NCBI RefSeq assembly: GCF_003574135.1 | Contig: NZ_AP018341.1 | Location: 1,959,740-2,023,739, forward strand | DNA from: a cyanobacterium endosymbiont of Rhopalodia gibberula | Lineage (GTDB): Bacteria; Cyanobacteriota; Cyanobacteriia; Cyanobacteriales; Microcystaceae | Direction of reading: 5' to 3' | DNA length: 64,000 nt | Shown here: one piece after another, positions 1-9,890 of the stretch | How positions within the stretch are numbered: the first letter of the stretch is position 1 | Layout: each line of letters opens with the position of its first letter | Translations under genes and position numbers: made by a program | The notes under the pieces: generated by a model | Told to the model about the DNA's origin: nothing | What the model saw: only the letters and a program-made list of their open reading frames with translations | The model's database searches: none

Positions 1-625
1 AGAACCCAATTATTGTTAATAGAGCGACCAAAGATAGACTATCAACTTCAATTGCTGTAATTAGCCCTAACACAGCAAAGACTCCCACTGTAATGAAAAC
101 ATCATGAAAGAGGGCAATAATTGCAAAGAAGGCATAATCAAATTGAAAGCGAACAGTAAGATAGACAATGATTCCGAAGAAAGCTACTAACAAAGCTAGG
201 ATTCCTGACTTAAATAACTCTTGTCCCACTGTTGGACCTACTGTATCAATTTGAATGGTCTCAGGGTCAAATTGTCCAATTTTCTTATTTAAGATTTGTT
301 GTAACTGAGTACGTTGGTCAACGTCGAGATTTTTACTCCTAATTGATAGAATGTTGTTTTCTAAAACCTGAATACTGCTGCCATTCAACCCCTGTTGAAC
401 AAGAATTTCTCGAACTTTCCCTGTATCGATGGGCTGGTCACAGGTCCCTTCTGCCGCACAGACTAATTGTAACTGTAGTCGAGTTCCCCCTATAAAGTCT
501 ATCCCTGGACGTACAGGCGAGTTGAAGGTGGAATAGGAAATTAACATCGCAATGATTCCACCAAGAATAAGAAATGTTGAAATCGACCACCATAGGCGTT
601 CCCATTTAAGAATATGTAATTTCAT
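1..625 (-). CDS. secF: Protein translocase subunit SecF (3' end cut by window edge)
   Basis: SecF pairs with SecD in the inner membrane and uses the proton-motive force to help SecYEG finish moving proteins across. I translated this open-ended frame from the ATG at 625-623: it starts MKLHILKWERLWWSIS, has one N-terminal membrane segment, then the SecF signature FIGGTRLQLQL in the first periplasmic domain, a soluble region of about 90 residues, and the first of the C-terminal helices with VYLTVRFQFDYAFFAI. About 208 residues are present; roughly the last third lies beyond base 1. It follows secD on the same strand with a 111-base gap, so the two are probably cotranscribed with pdhB. Family identity is secure; completeness cannot be judged here. 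Confidence 0.93.
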   Translation of the reverse strand, partial: MKLHILKWERLWWSISTFLILGGIIAMLISYSTFNSPVRPGIDFIGGTRLQLQLVCAAEGTCDQPIDTGKVREILVQQGLNGSSIQVLENNILSIRSKNLDVDQRTQLQQILNKKIGQFDPETIQIDTVGPTVGQELFKSGILALLVAFFGIIVYLTVRFQFDYAFFAIIALFHDVFITVGVFAVLGLITAIEVDSLSLVALLTIIGF

Positions 626-736
626 TGTTTGGTAATCAATAAATTAGTAAACTGCAACAGTTAGGAAATTCATAAACAAAGTTTTTTTCTCTTCTCCTTT
701 GAGGTTCTCACTAGTAAATTCAATTCGAGGAAAAAA

Positions 737-2149
737 TTAATTAACGGTTTTAGGTAGATTAGGACAAAATAGTTCAGGTTTTTTACGGACTGAGGGCAAT
801 CCTAATACCGTTAGTAATGAAAGAGTTCGGCTACAAGTAACTGCCGTAAACATACTTACCAATACGCCAATAGCAAGGGTGAGGGCAAATCCTTTAACCA
901 ATCCCGATCCCAATCCAAACAAAGCACTGCAGGCAATCAAAGTAGTGACATTACTGTCTAAAATACTAGAAAATGCGCGATTAAATCCAGATTCTACAGA
1001 GCGATAAAGACTATTTCCAGATCTTAATTCTTCACGAGTCCGTTCGAAAATTAGTATATTTGCATCTACAGCCATACCAATACTTAAGATAAATCCGGCA
1101 ATTCCAGGTAACGTTAAGGTAACGCCAATCAAAGCGTAAAAAGCTAATGTGTATAAGGTATAAACCCCCAAGGCCAAATTAGCAATCATCCCAGGAAGGC
1201 GATAATAAATCGCCATGAAGATTAACACAAGGATCAACCCAGCCACCCCAGCATAAATGCTGCTTCGGATGCTTTCTTGTCCTAAAGTTGCCCCGACAGT
1301 ACGGTTTTCCACCACTTCTACCGGAAATGGTAAAGATCCCCCGCGAATTTGAACGGCGAGTTCATTGGCACTATCAATAGTAAAATTCCCTGTGATGACA
1401 GCACTACCTCCCGTAATCCCAGTATTAGCAAACTCTACACCTACAATTGGAGCACTAATCAGTGTATCATCTAGAAAAATTCCGATACTACGACCAGTTC
1501 CCGCCAGATTTTTCGTGAGTTCGGCGAATTTTTTGCCCCCGTCATTATCAAATTCGATAGCCACCTCCCAACTAGTTCCTGCTTGGGTGGGACTAGGACG
1601 AGCATTCTTGAGGTTTTTTCCGTTTAAATCGACTGATTCAAACAAATCTAAGATAGCAAGGTTAGATTGTTTAATAGATTGAGTTAATTCGATAACACGT
1701 TCAGAATTTTCCTCTAATGTGCCATCACGCCTTAGAATTGCTAATTCTACTTCTAATTGTCGTTTAATCGTAAATTCCGCTTGAAACTGACCTTCAGTTC
1801 CTTGTTTTTGTTCTCGAAATTCCAATTGGGCGGTTCCTCCTAGCACCCGTTCAGCTTGTTGAGAATCAGTAACCCCTGGTAACTGGATAACGATTTTATC
1901 TTGTCCTAGGGTTTGCACAATGGGTTCAGCTACCCCCAAAGCGTTAACCCTATTCCCCAACACAACTTTCTGTGCTTCCAAGTCTTCTGGACTGATGTTT
2001 TGAATCTTGCCAGTGGGTTTAACTTGAATAGTTAACTGCGCCCCTCCTTTAAGGTCTAACCCTAATTGTAGGGGAATAGCTACTAAAATGGCGATCGCCC
2101 CAATAGCTAGGGCGGCGATTAAACCAAGGACTAAACGCTGTTGTTGCAT
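737..2149 (-). CDS. secD: Protein translocase subunit SecD
   Basis: SecD is the large partner of SecF in the accessory Sec translocon complex. The 470-residue product has an N-terminal helix, the GLDLKGGAQLTIQV motif of the family (residues about 29-42), a large periplasmic region and a C-terminal block of five or so helices including GLILVLIFMAIYYR and GMAVDANILIFERTREE, the conserved helix-4 motif. The length suits cyanobacterial SecD, which lacks part of the longer E. coli periplasmic insert. It starts 71 bases after pdhB and ends 111 bases before secF, all on the minus strand, which supports one transcript. A HIP1 octamer lies inside it at 2091-2098. Confidence 0.96.
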   Translation of the reverse strand: MQQQRLVLGLIAALAIGAIAILVAIPLQLGLDLKGGAQLTIQVKPTGKIQNISPEDLEAQKVVLGNRVNALGVAEPIVQTLGQDKIVIQLPGVTDSQQAERVLGGTAQLEFREQKQGTEGQFQAEFTIKRQLEVELAILRRDGTLEENSERVIELTQSIKQSNLAILDLFESVDLNGKNLKNARPSPTQAGTSWEVAIEFDNDGGKKFAELTKNLAGTGRSIGIFLDDTLISAPIVGVEFANTGITGGSAVITGNFTIDSANELAVQIRGGSLPFPVEVVENRTVGATLGQESIRSSIYAGVAGLILVLIFMAIYYRLPGMIANLALGVYTLYTLAFYALIGVTLTLPGIAGFILSIGMAVDANILIFERTREELRSGNSLYRSVESGFNRAFSSILDSNVTTLIACSALFGLGSGLVKGFALTLAIGVLVSMFTAVTCSRTLSLLTVLGLPSVRKKPELFCPNLPKTVN

Positions 2150-2220
2150 GATAATTCCTTTATAAAGTTAGGGAAGAGGGGCAGACCGCAAAAGATGGAC
2201 TCCTAGTCTTTCCTTTACAT

Positions 2221-3204
2221 TTAAACCTGCAATGCGATTATTTTCCGCACTGCTTCAACAATTTTAGGAGGTTGAACAATAGTTAAATTTTCTAGGTTGC
2301 CGTTATAAGGGGTAGGGATGTCTTGGGATGATAAGCGAATAACAGGGGCATCCAATTCATCAAAAAAATTATCATTAATTAGAGCAATTAATTCAGCGGC
2401 AATTCCCCCTGTTTTCATGCATTCTTCCACAATAATCACCCTATGAGTTTTACTAATAGAATTCCCAATGGTTTCTAAGTCAAAGGGTTTGAGAGAAATT
2501 AAGTCAATAATTTCAGGGTCATACCCTTCTGGTTCTAATTTTTTCAACGCTTGAAGACAATGATGACGCATTCTAGAATAAGTCAATATAGTGACATCTT
2601 GCCCGGATCGAACGATTTCGGCCTTATCCAAGGGCACTATATATTCTGTATCGGGAAGTTTTTCTTTGAGATTATAGAGAAGAACGTGTTCAAAAAATAG
2701 AACAGGATTTTCATCTCGGATGGCTGCTTTAAGGAGTCCCTTGGCATTATAAGGAGTAGAACAGGCAACAATCTTAAGCCCAGGAACCGCATGGAAATAG
2801 GCTTCGAGGCGTTGAGAATGTTCAGCTCCTAACTGTCGTCCTACGCCACCTGGACCACGAATGACCATCGGAATTTTGAAGTTTCCTCCGGAGGTATATC
2901 GTAACATCCCTGCATTGTTAGCAATTTGATTAAAAGCTAGGAGTAAAAAACCCATGTTCATTCCTTCGATAATGGGGCGTAACCCTGTCATAGCAGCACC
3001 AACAGCCATTCCTGTAAAGCTATTTTCAGCGATCGGAGTATCGAGGACTCTTAGATCTCCATACTTTTTGTAGAGATCTTTTGTTACCTTGTAGGAACCA
3101 CCATAGTGGCCTACATCTTCTCCTAAAACAAAGACTGTCTTGTCATATGCCATTTCTTCATCAATGGCTTGGCGGAGTGCGTTAAATAATAAAGTTTCTG
3201 CCAT
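2221..3204 (-). CDS. pdhB: Pyruvate dehydrogenase E1 component, beta subunit
   Basis: This is the beta half of the thiamine-diphosphate E1 enzyme that decarboxylates pyruvate, feeding acetyl-CoA to lipid synthesis and the TCA branch. The 327-residue length is normal for the alpha2-beta2 type. Visible family motifs are [18 protein letters not shown] near residue 28, [17 protein letters not shown] (about 56-72), and the C-terminal transketolase-fold region [16 protein letters not shown]. It is first of a minus-strand run pdhB-secD-secF, an arrangement I know from other cyanobacteria, and is divergent from the DUF364 gene with 105 bases between the start codons. No pdhA is in the window, so it must sit elsewhere, as is usual in cyanobacteria. 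Confidence 0.95.
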   Translation of the reverse strand: MAETLLFNALRQAIDEEMAYDKTVFVLGEDVGHYGGSYKVTKDLYKKYGDLRVLDTPIAENSFTGMAVGAAMTGLRPIIEGMNMGFLLLAFNQIANNAGMLRYTSGGNFKIPMVIRGPGGVGRQLGAEHSQRLEAYFHAVPGLKIVACSTPYNAKGLLKAAIRDENPVLFFEHVLLYNLKEKLPDTEYIVPLDKAEIVRSGQDVTILTYSRMRHHCLQALKKLEPEGYDPEIIDLISLKPFDLETIGNSISKTHRVIIVEECMKTGGIAAELIALINDNFFDELDAPVIRLSSQDIPTPYNGNLENLTIVQPPKIVEAVRKIIALQV

Positions 3205-3309
3205 ACATTCACCAGCGAGCGCACTTGTTATCCTATCATTTGAACTTCACATTTTAATCTTTTTGGTAGGCATCGTACCATGAGGTATTTTTTTAGATTA
3301 TTCTATTAA

Positions 3310-4083
3310 ATGTCCCCTACTTACTCTGAAATGATTAATCCTCAAGAAATTTATGATTTACTCCTAGATTATGGTACCGACACTACACCTATCCGAGAGG
3401 TTATCATCGGTTTAACCTGGACCATCTGTCATGGTGAAGAGATTGGACTGTGTATGAGTCCGACTATTCCTACACGTACCCTTTCTTGGTCAGGAACCCT
3501 AGTTAATCGAACTATAGCAGATATAGCCCCCTGGTTGCGATCTTGGGATGACTATCAAGCAACGATTGGAATGGCTGCAATTAATGCTGTAATCAATTCT
3601 AAGTCTAATCTCTCGGAAAAAAGTCAGCCTGTTCTTTCATCTGGTCCAGCTAATTTAGCAGTCTTTGAGCATTTTCTACCTCAATTGCGAGGAAAACGGG
3701 TTTCAGTCATTGGGCGCTACCCAGGGTTAAACCGTTACGAAACTGAAATGGCAATCAATATAATTGAACTCAAACCAAGGTCTGGCGACTTTCCCGCATC
3801 TGCATCAGAATACTTATTACCCGAGTCTGACTGGGTATTTCTAACGGGAACTTCTATACCAAATAAAACCTTTCCTCGCTTAGTAGAACTCTCTAGGGAT
3901 GCAAAATTAGTGTTAATGGGACCAACAGTTCCCTGGTTAGCAGAGTTAGCCGAATTTGGGATAGATTACCTTGCAGGGGTGACCGTTATTGATCCCAACG
4001 CTTTACGACAGACTATTGCTGAAGGGGGTGGAGTTAGGATTTTTGAAACAGGGGTTCAGTACCGATTGTATGATTTTTCCTAA
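3310..4083 (+). CDS. DUF364/DUF4213 domain protein, possible metal-chelating protein
   Basis: A 257-residue soluble protein with an N-terminal DUF4213-like part (EIYDLLLDYGTDTTPIREVIIGLTW) and a C-terminal DUF364 Rossmann-like part that starts about residue 118 (SGPANLAVFEHFLPQL, then RVSVIGRYPGL). The family is annotated as putative heavy-metal chelation and its members in other bacteria often lie near metal transport or metalloenzyme genes; the exact reaction is not established as far as I know. Start: ATG at 3310, with a second possible Met at residue 8 (MINPQEI) that is the more conserved-looking beginning. The gene is alone between the divergent pdhB and hisG, so context does not sharpen the role. 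Confidence 0.8.
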   Translation: MSPTYSEMINPQEIYDLLLDYGTDTTPIREVIIGLTWTICHGEEIGLCMSPTIPTRTLSWSGTLVNRTIADIAPWLRSWDDYQATIGMAAINAVINSKSNLSEKSQPVLSSGPANLAVFEHFLPQLRGKRVSVIGRYPGLNRYETEMAINIIELKPRSGDFPASASEYLLPESDWVFLTGTSIPNKTFPRLVELSRDAKLVLMGPTVPWLAELAEFGIDYLAGVTVIDPNALRQTIAEGGGVRIFETGVQYRLYDFS

Positions 4084-4253
4084 CTATTTTGTATTTATAC
4101 AATTTATTAACTTAAACAGAGTTAACATTGTTTCCAGTATTTCATCGATTTTTCTCTTTAACCAACAATAGATTATTAAATTTTCTGGAAAAAAGTATCC
4201 TAAACTCAAAAAATATGTGAGACAATCTGGCCATTAATCATAATTAATAGTTT

Positions 4254-4898
4254 ATGTTAACTGTTGCCATCCCCAAAGGTGCACTTTTGTCCGATAGTAT
4301 TAAACTCTTCCAAGAAATTGGATTAGATTTTGGTGTTTTTCTTGACCCCAAAAATCGTCAATTGCAAATTACAGACTCTACTAACACCGCTAAAGCATTA
4401 TTAGTTCGGGCGACTGATGTCCCAGTTTATGTTGAATACGGACAAGCACAATTAGGCATTGTTGGCTATGATTTATTACTAGAAAAAACTCCCTTAGTAG
4501 CGGATTTAGCCGATCTGGCTTTTGGCTATTGTCGAATGTGTATTGCGGTATCTAAGACTAGTCTTTATAAACGTCCTGTTGATCTTCCCCCTCATGGTAG
4601 AGTAGCTTCTAAATTCGTTAATTGTGCTAAAAGTTATTTTTATAATTTAAATTTGCCCATAGAAATTATTACCCTTTATGGATCAGTTGAATTAGGACCT
4701 ATAACCGGAATGTCAGAAGCAATTGTAGACTTAGTTTCTACCGGAAAAACGTTGAAACAAAATGGCTTGGTAGAAATTGATACGTTGTTTGAAAGTACCG
4801 CTCATTTAATTGCCCATCCTCTAAATTATCGCCTGAATTGCGATCAGATTAGTTTTTGGGTTGAAAAGATTAGAAAAATTAAAACCCGTAATTTATAG
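4254..4898 (+). CDS. hisG: ATP phosphoribosyltransferase, short form
   Basis: HisG joins ATP and PRPP in the first step of histidine synthesis. The 214 residues match the short (HisGS) form: [16 protein letters not shown] at the N-terminus, the [18 protein letters not shown] substrate-binding region (about 59-76), and the PRPP loop [20 protein letters not shown] (about 159-178). The C-terminal ACT-like regulatory domain of long HisG is absent, so activity and feedback should need a HisZ partner, which is not in this window. It stands 170 bases after the DUF364 gene with its own spacer, so probably has its own promoter. A 16-bp-arm hairpin at 5111-5147 may end its transcript. Confidence 0.94.
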   Translation: MLTVAIPKGALLSDSIKLFQEIGLDFGVFLDPKNRQLQITDSTNTAKALLVRATDVPVYVEYGQAQLGIVGYDLLLEKTPLVADLADLAFGYCRMCIAVSKTSLYKRPVDLPPHGRVASKFVNCAKSYFYNLNLPIEIITLYGSVELGPITGMSEAIVDLVSTGKTLKQNGLVEIDTLFESTAHLIAHPLNYRLNCDQISFWVEKIRKIKTRNL

Positions 4899-5546
4899 CG
4901 AAGAAATATAGCAAATAAAGCGCAATAGCACGATATTTTGTATATGTATTTTGAGCAAGAAAAGATTAAAAATTAAAACTAAATAAAGATCAAAATAATT
5001 ATTATCAATTTAACTTGTTGATTCCGAAAATATCAAGAATTTCTATTACAGTCAACGGTAACTCTCTAATTGATAATACTGATATTAGGAATATGACTTT
5101 TTCTTTTCTTATTTAAGTGATAGTTTCGGTAAAACTATCACTTAAATACATAATTTAATTCCAGATATTTATTTTCTAAATAAAATCCTGTAACTAAAAA
5201 TCCAGAAATATTTTTGTACACTCTGATTATCTAATCTTAACAAATCTTCAATTAATTAAAATTTTCTTTTTCCCTCAGAAGATTGCTATCTAAAGTTAAT
5301 TTGATCACAGTCAGTATTATAAATTCTTTCTTCCAATTGCTTCTTAAATTAGTAGTGAAAGTATCAGATACTTTTTATAAAGTAAATCTTGAGAAAGCTA
5401 TCGGGTGTATTAGCGCAGCATAATATACTAAAAAACCGTATACATACCACATTACAGTGCAATGAGGATTGTAGTCCGTTTCATCTCGAAATAACAAAAA
5501 TTTGTCTAATGTATCTTAACTTAATATTTTTTTGATAAGTAGTCTT
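4899..5546. other. Convergent spacer hisG/ddl
   Basis: AT-rich spacer between the 3' ends of hisG and ddl. Apart from the hairpin at 5111-5147 I see no reading frame, RNA gene or repeat in it. Confidence 0.7.
5111..5147. terminator. Perfect hairpin, possible bidirectional terminator of hisG and ddl
   Basis: Sixteen-base arms (5111-5126 and 5132-5147) match perfectly around a 5-base loop. It sits between converging genes. There is no run of T directly after either arm, so classic intrinsic termination is not certain. Confidence 0.5.
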
Positions 5547-6602
5547 TCAATTATTTCTTTCTAATGCTAATTGAACCAATTGATCGACTAATTCAGGGAA
5601 GGAAACTCCTGTTGCTTTCCACAGTCGCGGATACATACTAAAAATAGTGAACCCTGGAAGGGTGTTAATTTCATTTACAAACACTTCTTGGCTATCCTCT
5701 ACATAGAAAAAGTCTACCCGAGCTAGTCCCGCTCCATTTACTGCAGCAAACGCAAGGATGGCCATTTCTTGAATTTGAGTGATAATGTGGTCAGGAAGTT
5801 CAGCCGGAATACATAACTGCGCCTTACCACTTGTATATTTCGCCTCATAGTCGTAAAAATCAGTATTGTAAGTAATTTCCCCAATCACCGATGCTTTGGG
5901 GTTTTCATTGCCAAAAACTGCACATTCAACTTCTCTAGCGGCTACTCCCGTCTCAATGACAATGCGTCTGTCGTAACCTGCTGCATCATCCAAGGCTGCT
6001 TCAAGTTCTAAACGTGATCGCACCTTAGCAATTCCTACAGATGACCCTAAGTTAGCAGGCTTCACAAAACAGGGATAAGTTATAGTTTCTTCGATTCTAT
6101 CGCAAAGTTTTGGAAAAGTGCAGGAATTAGACCAAATATCAGCTCGGTCTACCGCAATATATTTAACTTGGGGCAATCCTACCTGGGCAAAGACCATTTT
6201 CATTGCAATCTTATCCATGCCTACAGACGATCCTAAAACCCCACTCCCTACAAAAGGAGTTTGCATTAAGGTCAATAACCCTTGTACCGTCCCGTCTTCT
6301 CCATTTGGTCCGTGAAGAATGGGAAACCAAACATCCACTTCACTCACTTGGGGAGGAAATTGCCATAATTGTTGTGTGGTTGCATCTTTACAAGGCAAGG
6401 GAGTTCCTTGATCGAGTATCTGTTGTGCGGTATTTCCTGCTTGCCAAACTCCATTTTTTTGAATATACACAGGGAATACCTCGTATTTTTGGTAGTTTTC
6501 TGCAGTGTTTAAGGCAGTTGCGATTGCCTTTGCAGATTTTATAGAAACTTCATGTTCTCCTGATCGTCCCCCAAACAATAACCCTACCCGTAATTTGGTC
6601 AT
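5547..6602 (-). CDS. ddl: D-alanine--D-alanine ligase
   Basis: Ddl makes the D-Ala-D-Ala dipeptide for peptidoglycan, so the cell still builds a wall. The 351-residue ATP-grasp enzyme shows [20 protein letters not shown] (residues 8-27, with the catalytic EHEVS), [14 protein letters not shown] in the ATP-binding loop (about 177-190), a V-E-C-A segment, and the metal-binding end [13 protein letters not shown]. Length is standard. The start at 6602 is backed by AAGGAG eight bases upstream and a perfect TATAAT at 6634-6639 on the minus strand. It is a single-gene unit bordering a 4 kb gene desert. Confidence 0.95.
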   Translation of the reverse strand: MTKLRVGLLFGGRSGEHEVSIKSAKAIATALNTAENYQKYEVFPVYIQKNGVWQAGNTAQQILDQGTPLPCKDATTQQLWQFPPQVSEVDVWFPILHGPNGEDGTVQGLLTLMQTPFVGSGVLGSSVGMDKIAMKMVFAQVGLPQVKYIAVDRADIWSNSCTFPKLCDRIEETITYPCFVKPANLGSSVGIAKVRSRLELEAALDDAAGYDRRIVIETGVAAREVECAVFGNENPKASVIGEITYNTDFYDYEAKYTSGKAQLCIPAELPDHIITQIQEMAILAFAAVNGAGLARVDFFYVEDSQEVFVNEINTLPGFTIFSMYPRLWKATGVSFPELVDQLVQLALERNN

Positions 6603-6633
6603 TAATTTTACTCCTTAATTCTTACAAACAGCA

Positions 6634-6664
6634 ATTATACTTTCATACTATACTTTCATACTAT
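6634..6664 (-). promoter_or_regulatory. ddl promoter with 13-bp tandem repeat
   Basis: Read on the minus strand there is a perfect TATAAT (6634-6639), 31 bases before the ddl start. It overlaps a 13-base tandem duplication: TATACTTTCATAC at 6636-6648 and again at 6649-6661 on plus. No good -35 box is obvious. Confidence 0.5.
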
Positions 6665-7221
6665 AGATGACCTATCCTATCTTAAAGAAGTTCCACCACA
6701 TTAACTAATGAAATAGGGAGAACTGGTTATTTTTATACTTCTAATGGTTATAACTTCTCTGAATAAATTAGCTGTCCTTTTTATTTAAAAGTAGAAAGTG
6801 ATATAGGTGATTCATCCCAAAGAATTAGGAAGTTATGGTATAGATATCTAACGGAGTGATGCTCTTCACTCTTTGCACATAATAAAAACTAAAAATAAGT
6901 GTTTAACAAGTATCTTTATTTCTGTAGTTATAATAATTTATATCAAATCTTATTCAGAAAGATTTGTTTATGACTGGGACTGTTTTATCAATTACCAATA
7001 ATATTATGTAATTAATGCCTACTACCCTCCATTTCAATTAGTCATCCGTAGTTAAAACTAAAATTAAACTGGTATGAAAATCTTTTAACTAAAATTATCT
7101 AAACTAATTTTAGTTAAAACAAAAAAGGTACGATAAAAAAATTACTTCAATTAGAATAATTCTATTATATTTATCTTTACATTAAATTAATTTGATTAAA
7201 ATCAATACAATACCTACTATT

Positions 7222-7255
7222 ATAAATCACCTTACTTATAAGTAAGGTGATTTAT
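7222..7255. repeat. Perfect 34-base palindrome
   Basis: Seventeen-base arms with no spacer, core ACCTTACTTATAAGTAAGGT. It is isolated in a desert and has a short T-rich stretch after it on plus. It may be the terminator of a lost gene. Confidence 0.6.
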
Positions 7256-7883
7256 TTTAAAAAATTTTAGTTATTTTAGATAATAAAAAGTAGGGATTAT
7301 TACTTTTATCTCAAAATAACCTAAAAAAGAAATATGAATTATATAGAGCATAATCTTATTTTTTAAAAAATATAAATGTTAAATATTTTAACTAGAGTTA
7401 CTTATGAATTTGATTAAGATAAAAAATAAACATTCCAATTTACACTTATAAACCTAAATTAAATAAATTATTTTTTTTAAAAAAATGATTTATGATCTAA
7501 ATCAACTGTGAATTTAATATATCTATACTCATCCTATTTTATGGACTTAAAATAGGATGTGATTGTAGTTATTATGCAGTTAATTGCAACCGAATTAATC
7601 CAGAGTGAAAAACTTCAAAAAAATTGAGAAATTAACTAATAAACTACAATAGTTGAGAATGGTATAGTTGTATAATATTGTTTCTAATTACAAAGACTAT
7701 AATACTAAAAAATAGTAAATGTGTTACTAAATTGATTAGATTTAATTTAACAACAATTAATATTAATACGGACGGCTTTTTATGCCTAAGGTAAATTTAT
7801 AATAATTAGTTTATTCTTTCAATGAAGTTTCCAGGTAGTTAAAACGCAATAAATATAAGTTGTTATTGAGTCTATTTTTAAAT

Positions 7884-7945
7884 AAAACTAACTATCAGTT
7901 ATTATCATTTCTTAAATGAAATGATAATAACTGATAGTTAGTTTT
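7884..7945. repeat. Perfect inverted repeat with 28-bp arms
   Basis: Arms 7884-7911 and 7918-7945 are exact reverse complements around a six-base loop TTAAAT. No gene flanks it within a kilobase on either side. This is far longer than a typical intrinsic terminator stem. Confidence 0.7.
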
Positions 7946-8728
7946 GCTCTATTGACAATCTCATTCATTAAATCGTTTAGTTTAGCATAATTTAATTAAA
8001 ACATAATACTCATCGCGATACTGTTTATATAATTCAATTTAATATTTTTGACGATTCTATGATCAAACTTTGTCCTCATATATTTTATTTTCACATTACA
8101 GATTAGGTAGAACTAGATATTTTAGGATTAATTTAGCAATTAATGGCTAATTATCAAGATGAATAACTAAAAATATGAACAATTAATCAGGTTTTATAAA
8201 CTAAAAAATAAAATTTAGCTAGTTCTCGACAAAATCCTATATTCCCATAGAAGTAATCAGACAATATCGAGAAAATCTAATTACCTTTATCAAACATCAA
8301 AATAACATTACCACAATCATCATCACATCTAGTTTTATAACCAATTTAGTTGATAAAAATACCCGGACTATAAAATAACTAGTGTGGAAATATCCTAGCT
8401 TAAATTACTTTACAAAAATCATACACTTCTCGGCAATAAATAATTAGTAATTGCTATATTTTTCTAGTATATGCCTTATATTTCCTCATTCCCAGGGAAA
8501 TTATCATAACATTTTTCTATTGCTTTATTGGTCAAGAAACGTTTATAATAGACAGAAATAGAATTTTTAAAAAGTTTAGAAAATAATTTTAATGCTATTA
8601 AAAAAATAAACTGCTAATCCCCCAAGATGTCATATTATGATTACGGGAAACAATCATAAAAAAATCGTCAGGTCTTTAACCTTTCTACTTTCTTAAGTTT
8701 AACTCATACCAGGACTAAGCAAGATTAA

Positions 8729-9045
8729 TTGTTGTTTACCCAACAACTAATTAAGTTTCGTCATCAACACCCTGTTTTTCGACGGCGTAAGTGGTTTCAA
8801 GGAAAAGCACTTCACGGATCAGACGTAAGGGAATTATTTGGTTTAATCCTAAAGGGTAAGAGATAACCGAGGAACAATGGGAAGACAGAAAGGTGAGGGC
8901 AATTAGCATTTTCCTCAACGGAGAAGGAATTAAAACCCTTAATATCGAGAGTAATTGTATAATTGATGCTGGTTTTCTTTTATTATTTAATGCTGAACAA
9001 AATACATTAGAGTTTACTTTTCCTTCTGACTCAAAAATTCAATAA
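8729..9045 (+). pseudogene. glgX: Remnant of glycogen debranching enzyme GlgX (C-terminal part)
   Basis: Translating across breaks gives LFTQQLIKFRHQHPVFRRRK, WFQGKALHGSDVRE, then IWFNPKG, EITEEQWEDRKVRAISIFLN and a tail ending FTFPSDSKIQ plus TAA at 9043-9045. This is the end of a GH13 glycogen debranching enzyme (family length about 700 residues). There is a frameshift near 8837 and an in-frame TAA right after NPKG, and the N-terminal catalytic domain is not recognisable upstream. So the gene is dead. A 21-bp-arm hairpin begins at the old stop codon and was probably its terminator. Confidence 0.85.
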
Positions 9046-9083
9046 TGTAAAGTAGTAATTGATACTACTTTACATTATTGAAT
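9037..9083. terminator. Long hairpin at the end of the glgX remnant
   Basis: Arms of 21 bases (9037-9057 and 9063-9083) are perfectly complementary with loop ATTGA. The left arm overlaps the stop codon of the decayed glgX frame, so a terminator role for the former gene is likely. Confidence 0.6.
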
Positions 9084-9539
9084 CGAGCAAAGAAAAGTTG
9101 ATCAAGAAAATTGATCAGTTACTAGTATGAAAGGCAGATTATTGATGATTATATATTTAGAAAATATTTTATGATTTATATCATTTTTATAAATAATTTT
9201 ATTATTGTCATTCTTTTTTCTTGTTAAAAATTTTAAAAAAAAATGTAGTTTTTATAGGGTATATAATTTAATTTAAAAATTAAATTATATATTATAAATT
9301 ATTTTTAATTGTAATAAAATATTTCTTATCTATGAGAAATTCTAATTTTTTTGTGGGGCTTATATCCTAGACAGTAGTGTTTCTATACTATTTTTTACTG
9401 ATCCACAAAGAAGAAACTGTAAGAATTAGTCCTATTGATTTTACTGAGACAGGAGTCTATTTATAATACCTTTAGCAGAAGACACCGAGTCTTTGAAGAA
9501 TTAATTTGATGGAATCAGAATTCTGCATAATAGCATTAG
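9084..9539. other. Spacer with unidentified coding-like fragment
   Basis: Mostly AT-rich. On plus near 9395-9510, joining frames gives a protein-like string (FTDPQR, then RISPIDFTETGVYL and LAEDTESL), which looks like decayed coding sequence. I could not assign it to a family. Confidence 0.4.
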
Positions 9540-9890
9540 AAATTTAACCCAGATTAAATCATAAATAACCACGACGAATTATTGACTTTTCAGTTAACTC
9601 CAGAAAATGCCGATGAAAATAAATATATTTATGAGTTAACGCAATATTTAATCATAAAACGATTTAAATACTTAAAACATACTGTTTACTAACTCTTTGA
9701 AAAGCTTTGTCAAAAAAGATTTCAATTAATGGTTTGTCATCGACACAATACGAAGCATGAGTGAGTCAAACTGAGTGATAGAATCTTGCTTTATAAGCTT
9801 TCTATCAAAAATATCTCTCAGATTGAACATTCGAGAAATCGAATGTTCAATCTGTCTTGTTACCCTTTTTGCTTGATTGATTGCTTATAC
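9540..9890 (+). mobile_element. IS982-family transposase remnant
   Basis: Across several frameshifts and stops the plus strand reads NNHDELLTFQLTPENADENK, later KLSIKNISQIEHSRNR and, in another frame, LVTLFA then LIAY. These correspond to the C-terminal half of IS982-type DDE transposases, whose usual pattern is a GELL..FQLTPGN..DR block, then LKN..QIEHSRHR and NF..NL.AGLIAY. No terminal inverted repeats could be recognised, and the first half is missing. It is non-functional. Confidence 0.75.
9819..9854. repeat. Perfect hairpin inside the IS982 remnant
   Basis: Arms CAGATTGAACATTCGA (9819-9834) and its exact complement (9839-9854) flank a GAAA loop. The left arm encodes the conserved QIEHSR of the transposase, so the right arm looks like an inverted duplication within the dead gene. 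Confidence 0.6.

Larger units (their letters stand above)
6665..8728. other. Gene-poor AT-rich spacer with palindromes
   Basis: Stop codons are frequent in all frames that I checked and I recognise no gene. The two clear structures are the perfect palindromes at 7222-7255 and 7884-7945. By analogy with the rest of the window this is likely a former gene region eroded past recognition. Confidence 0.6.
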
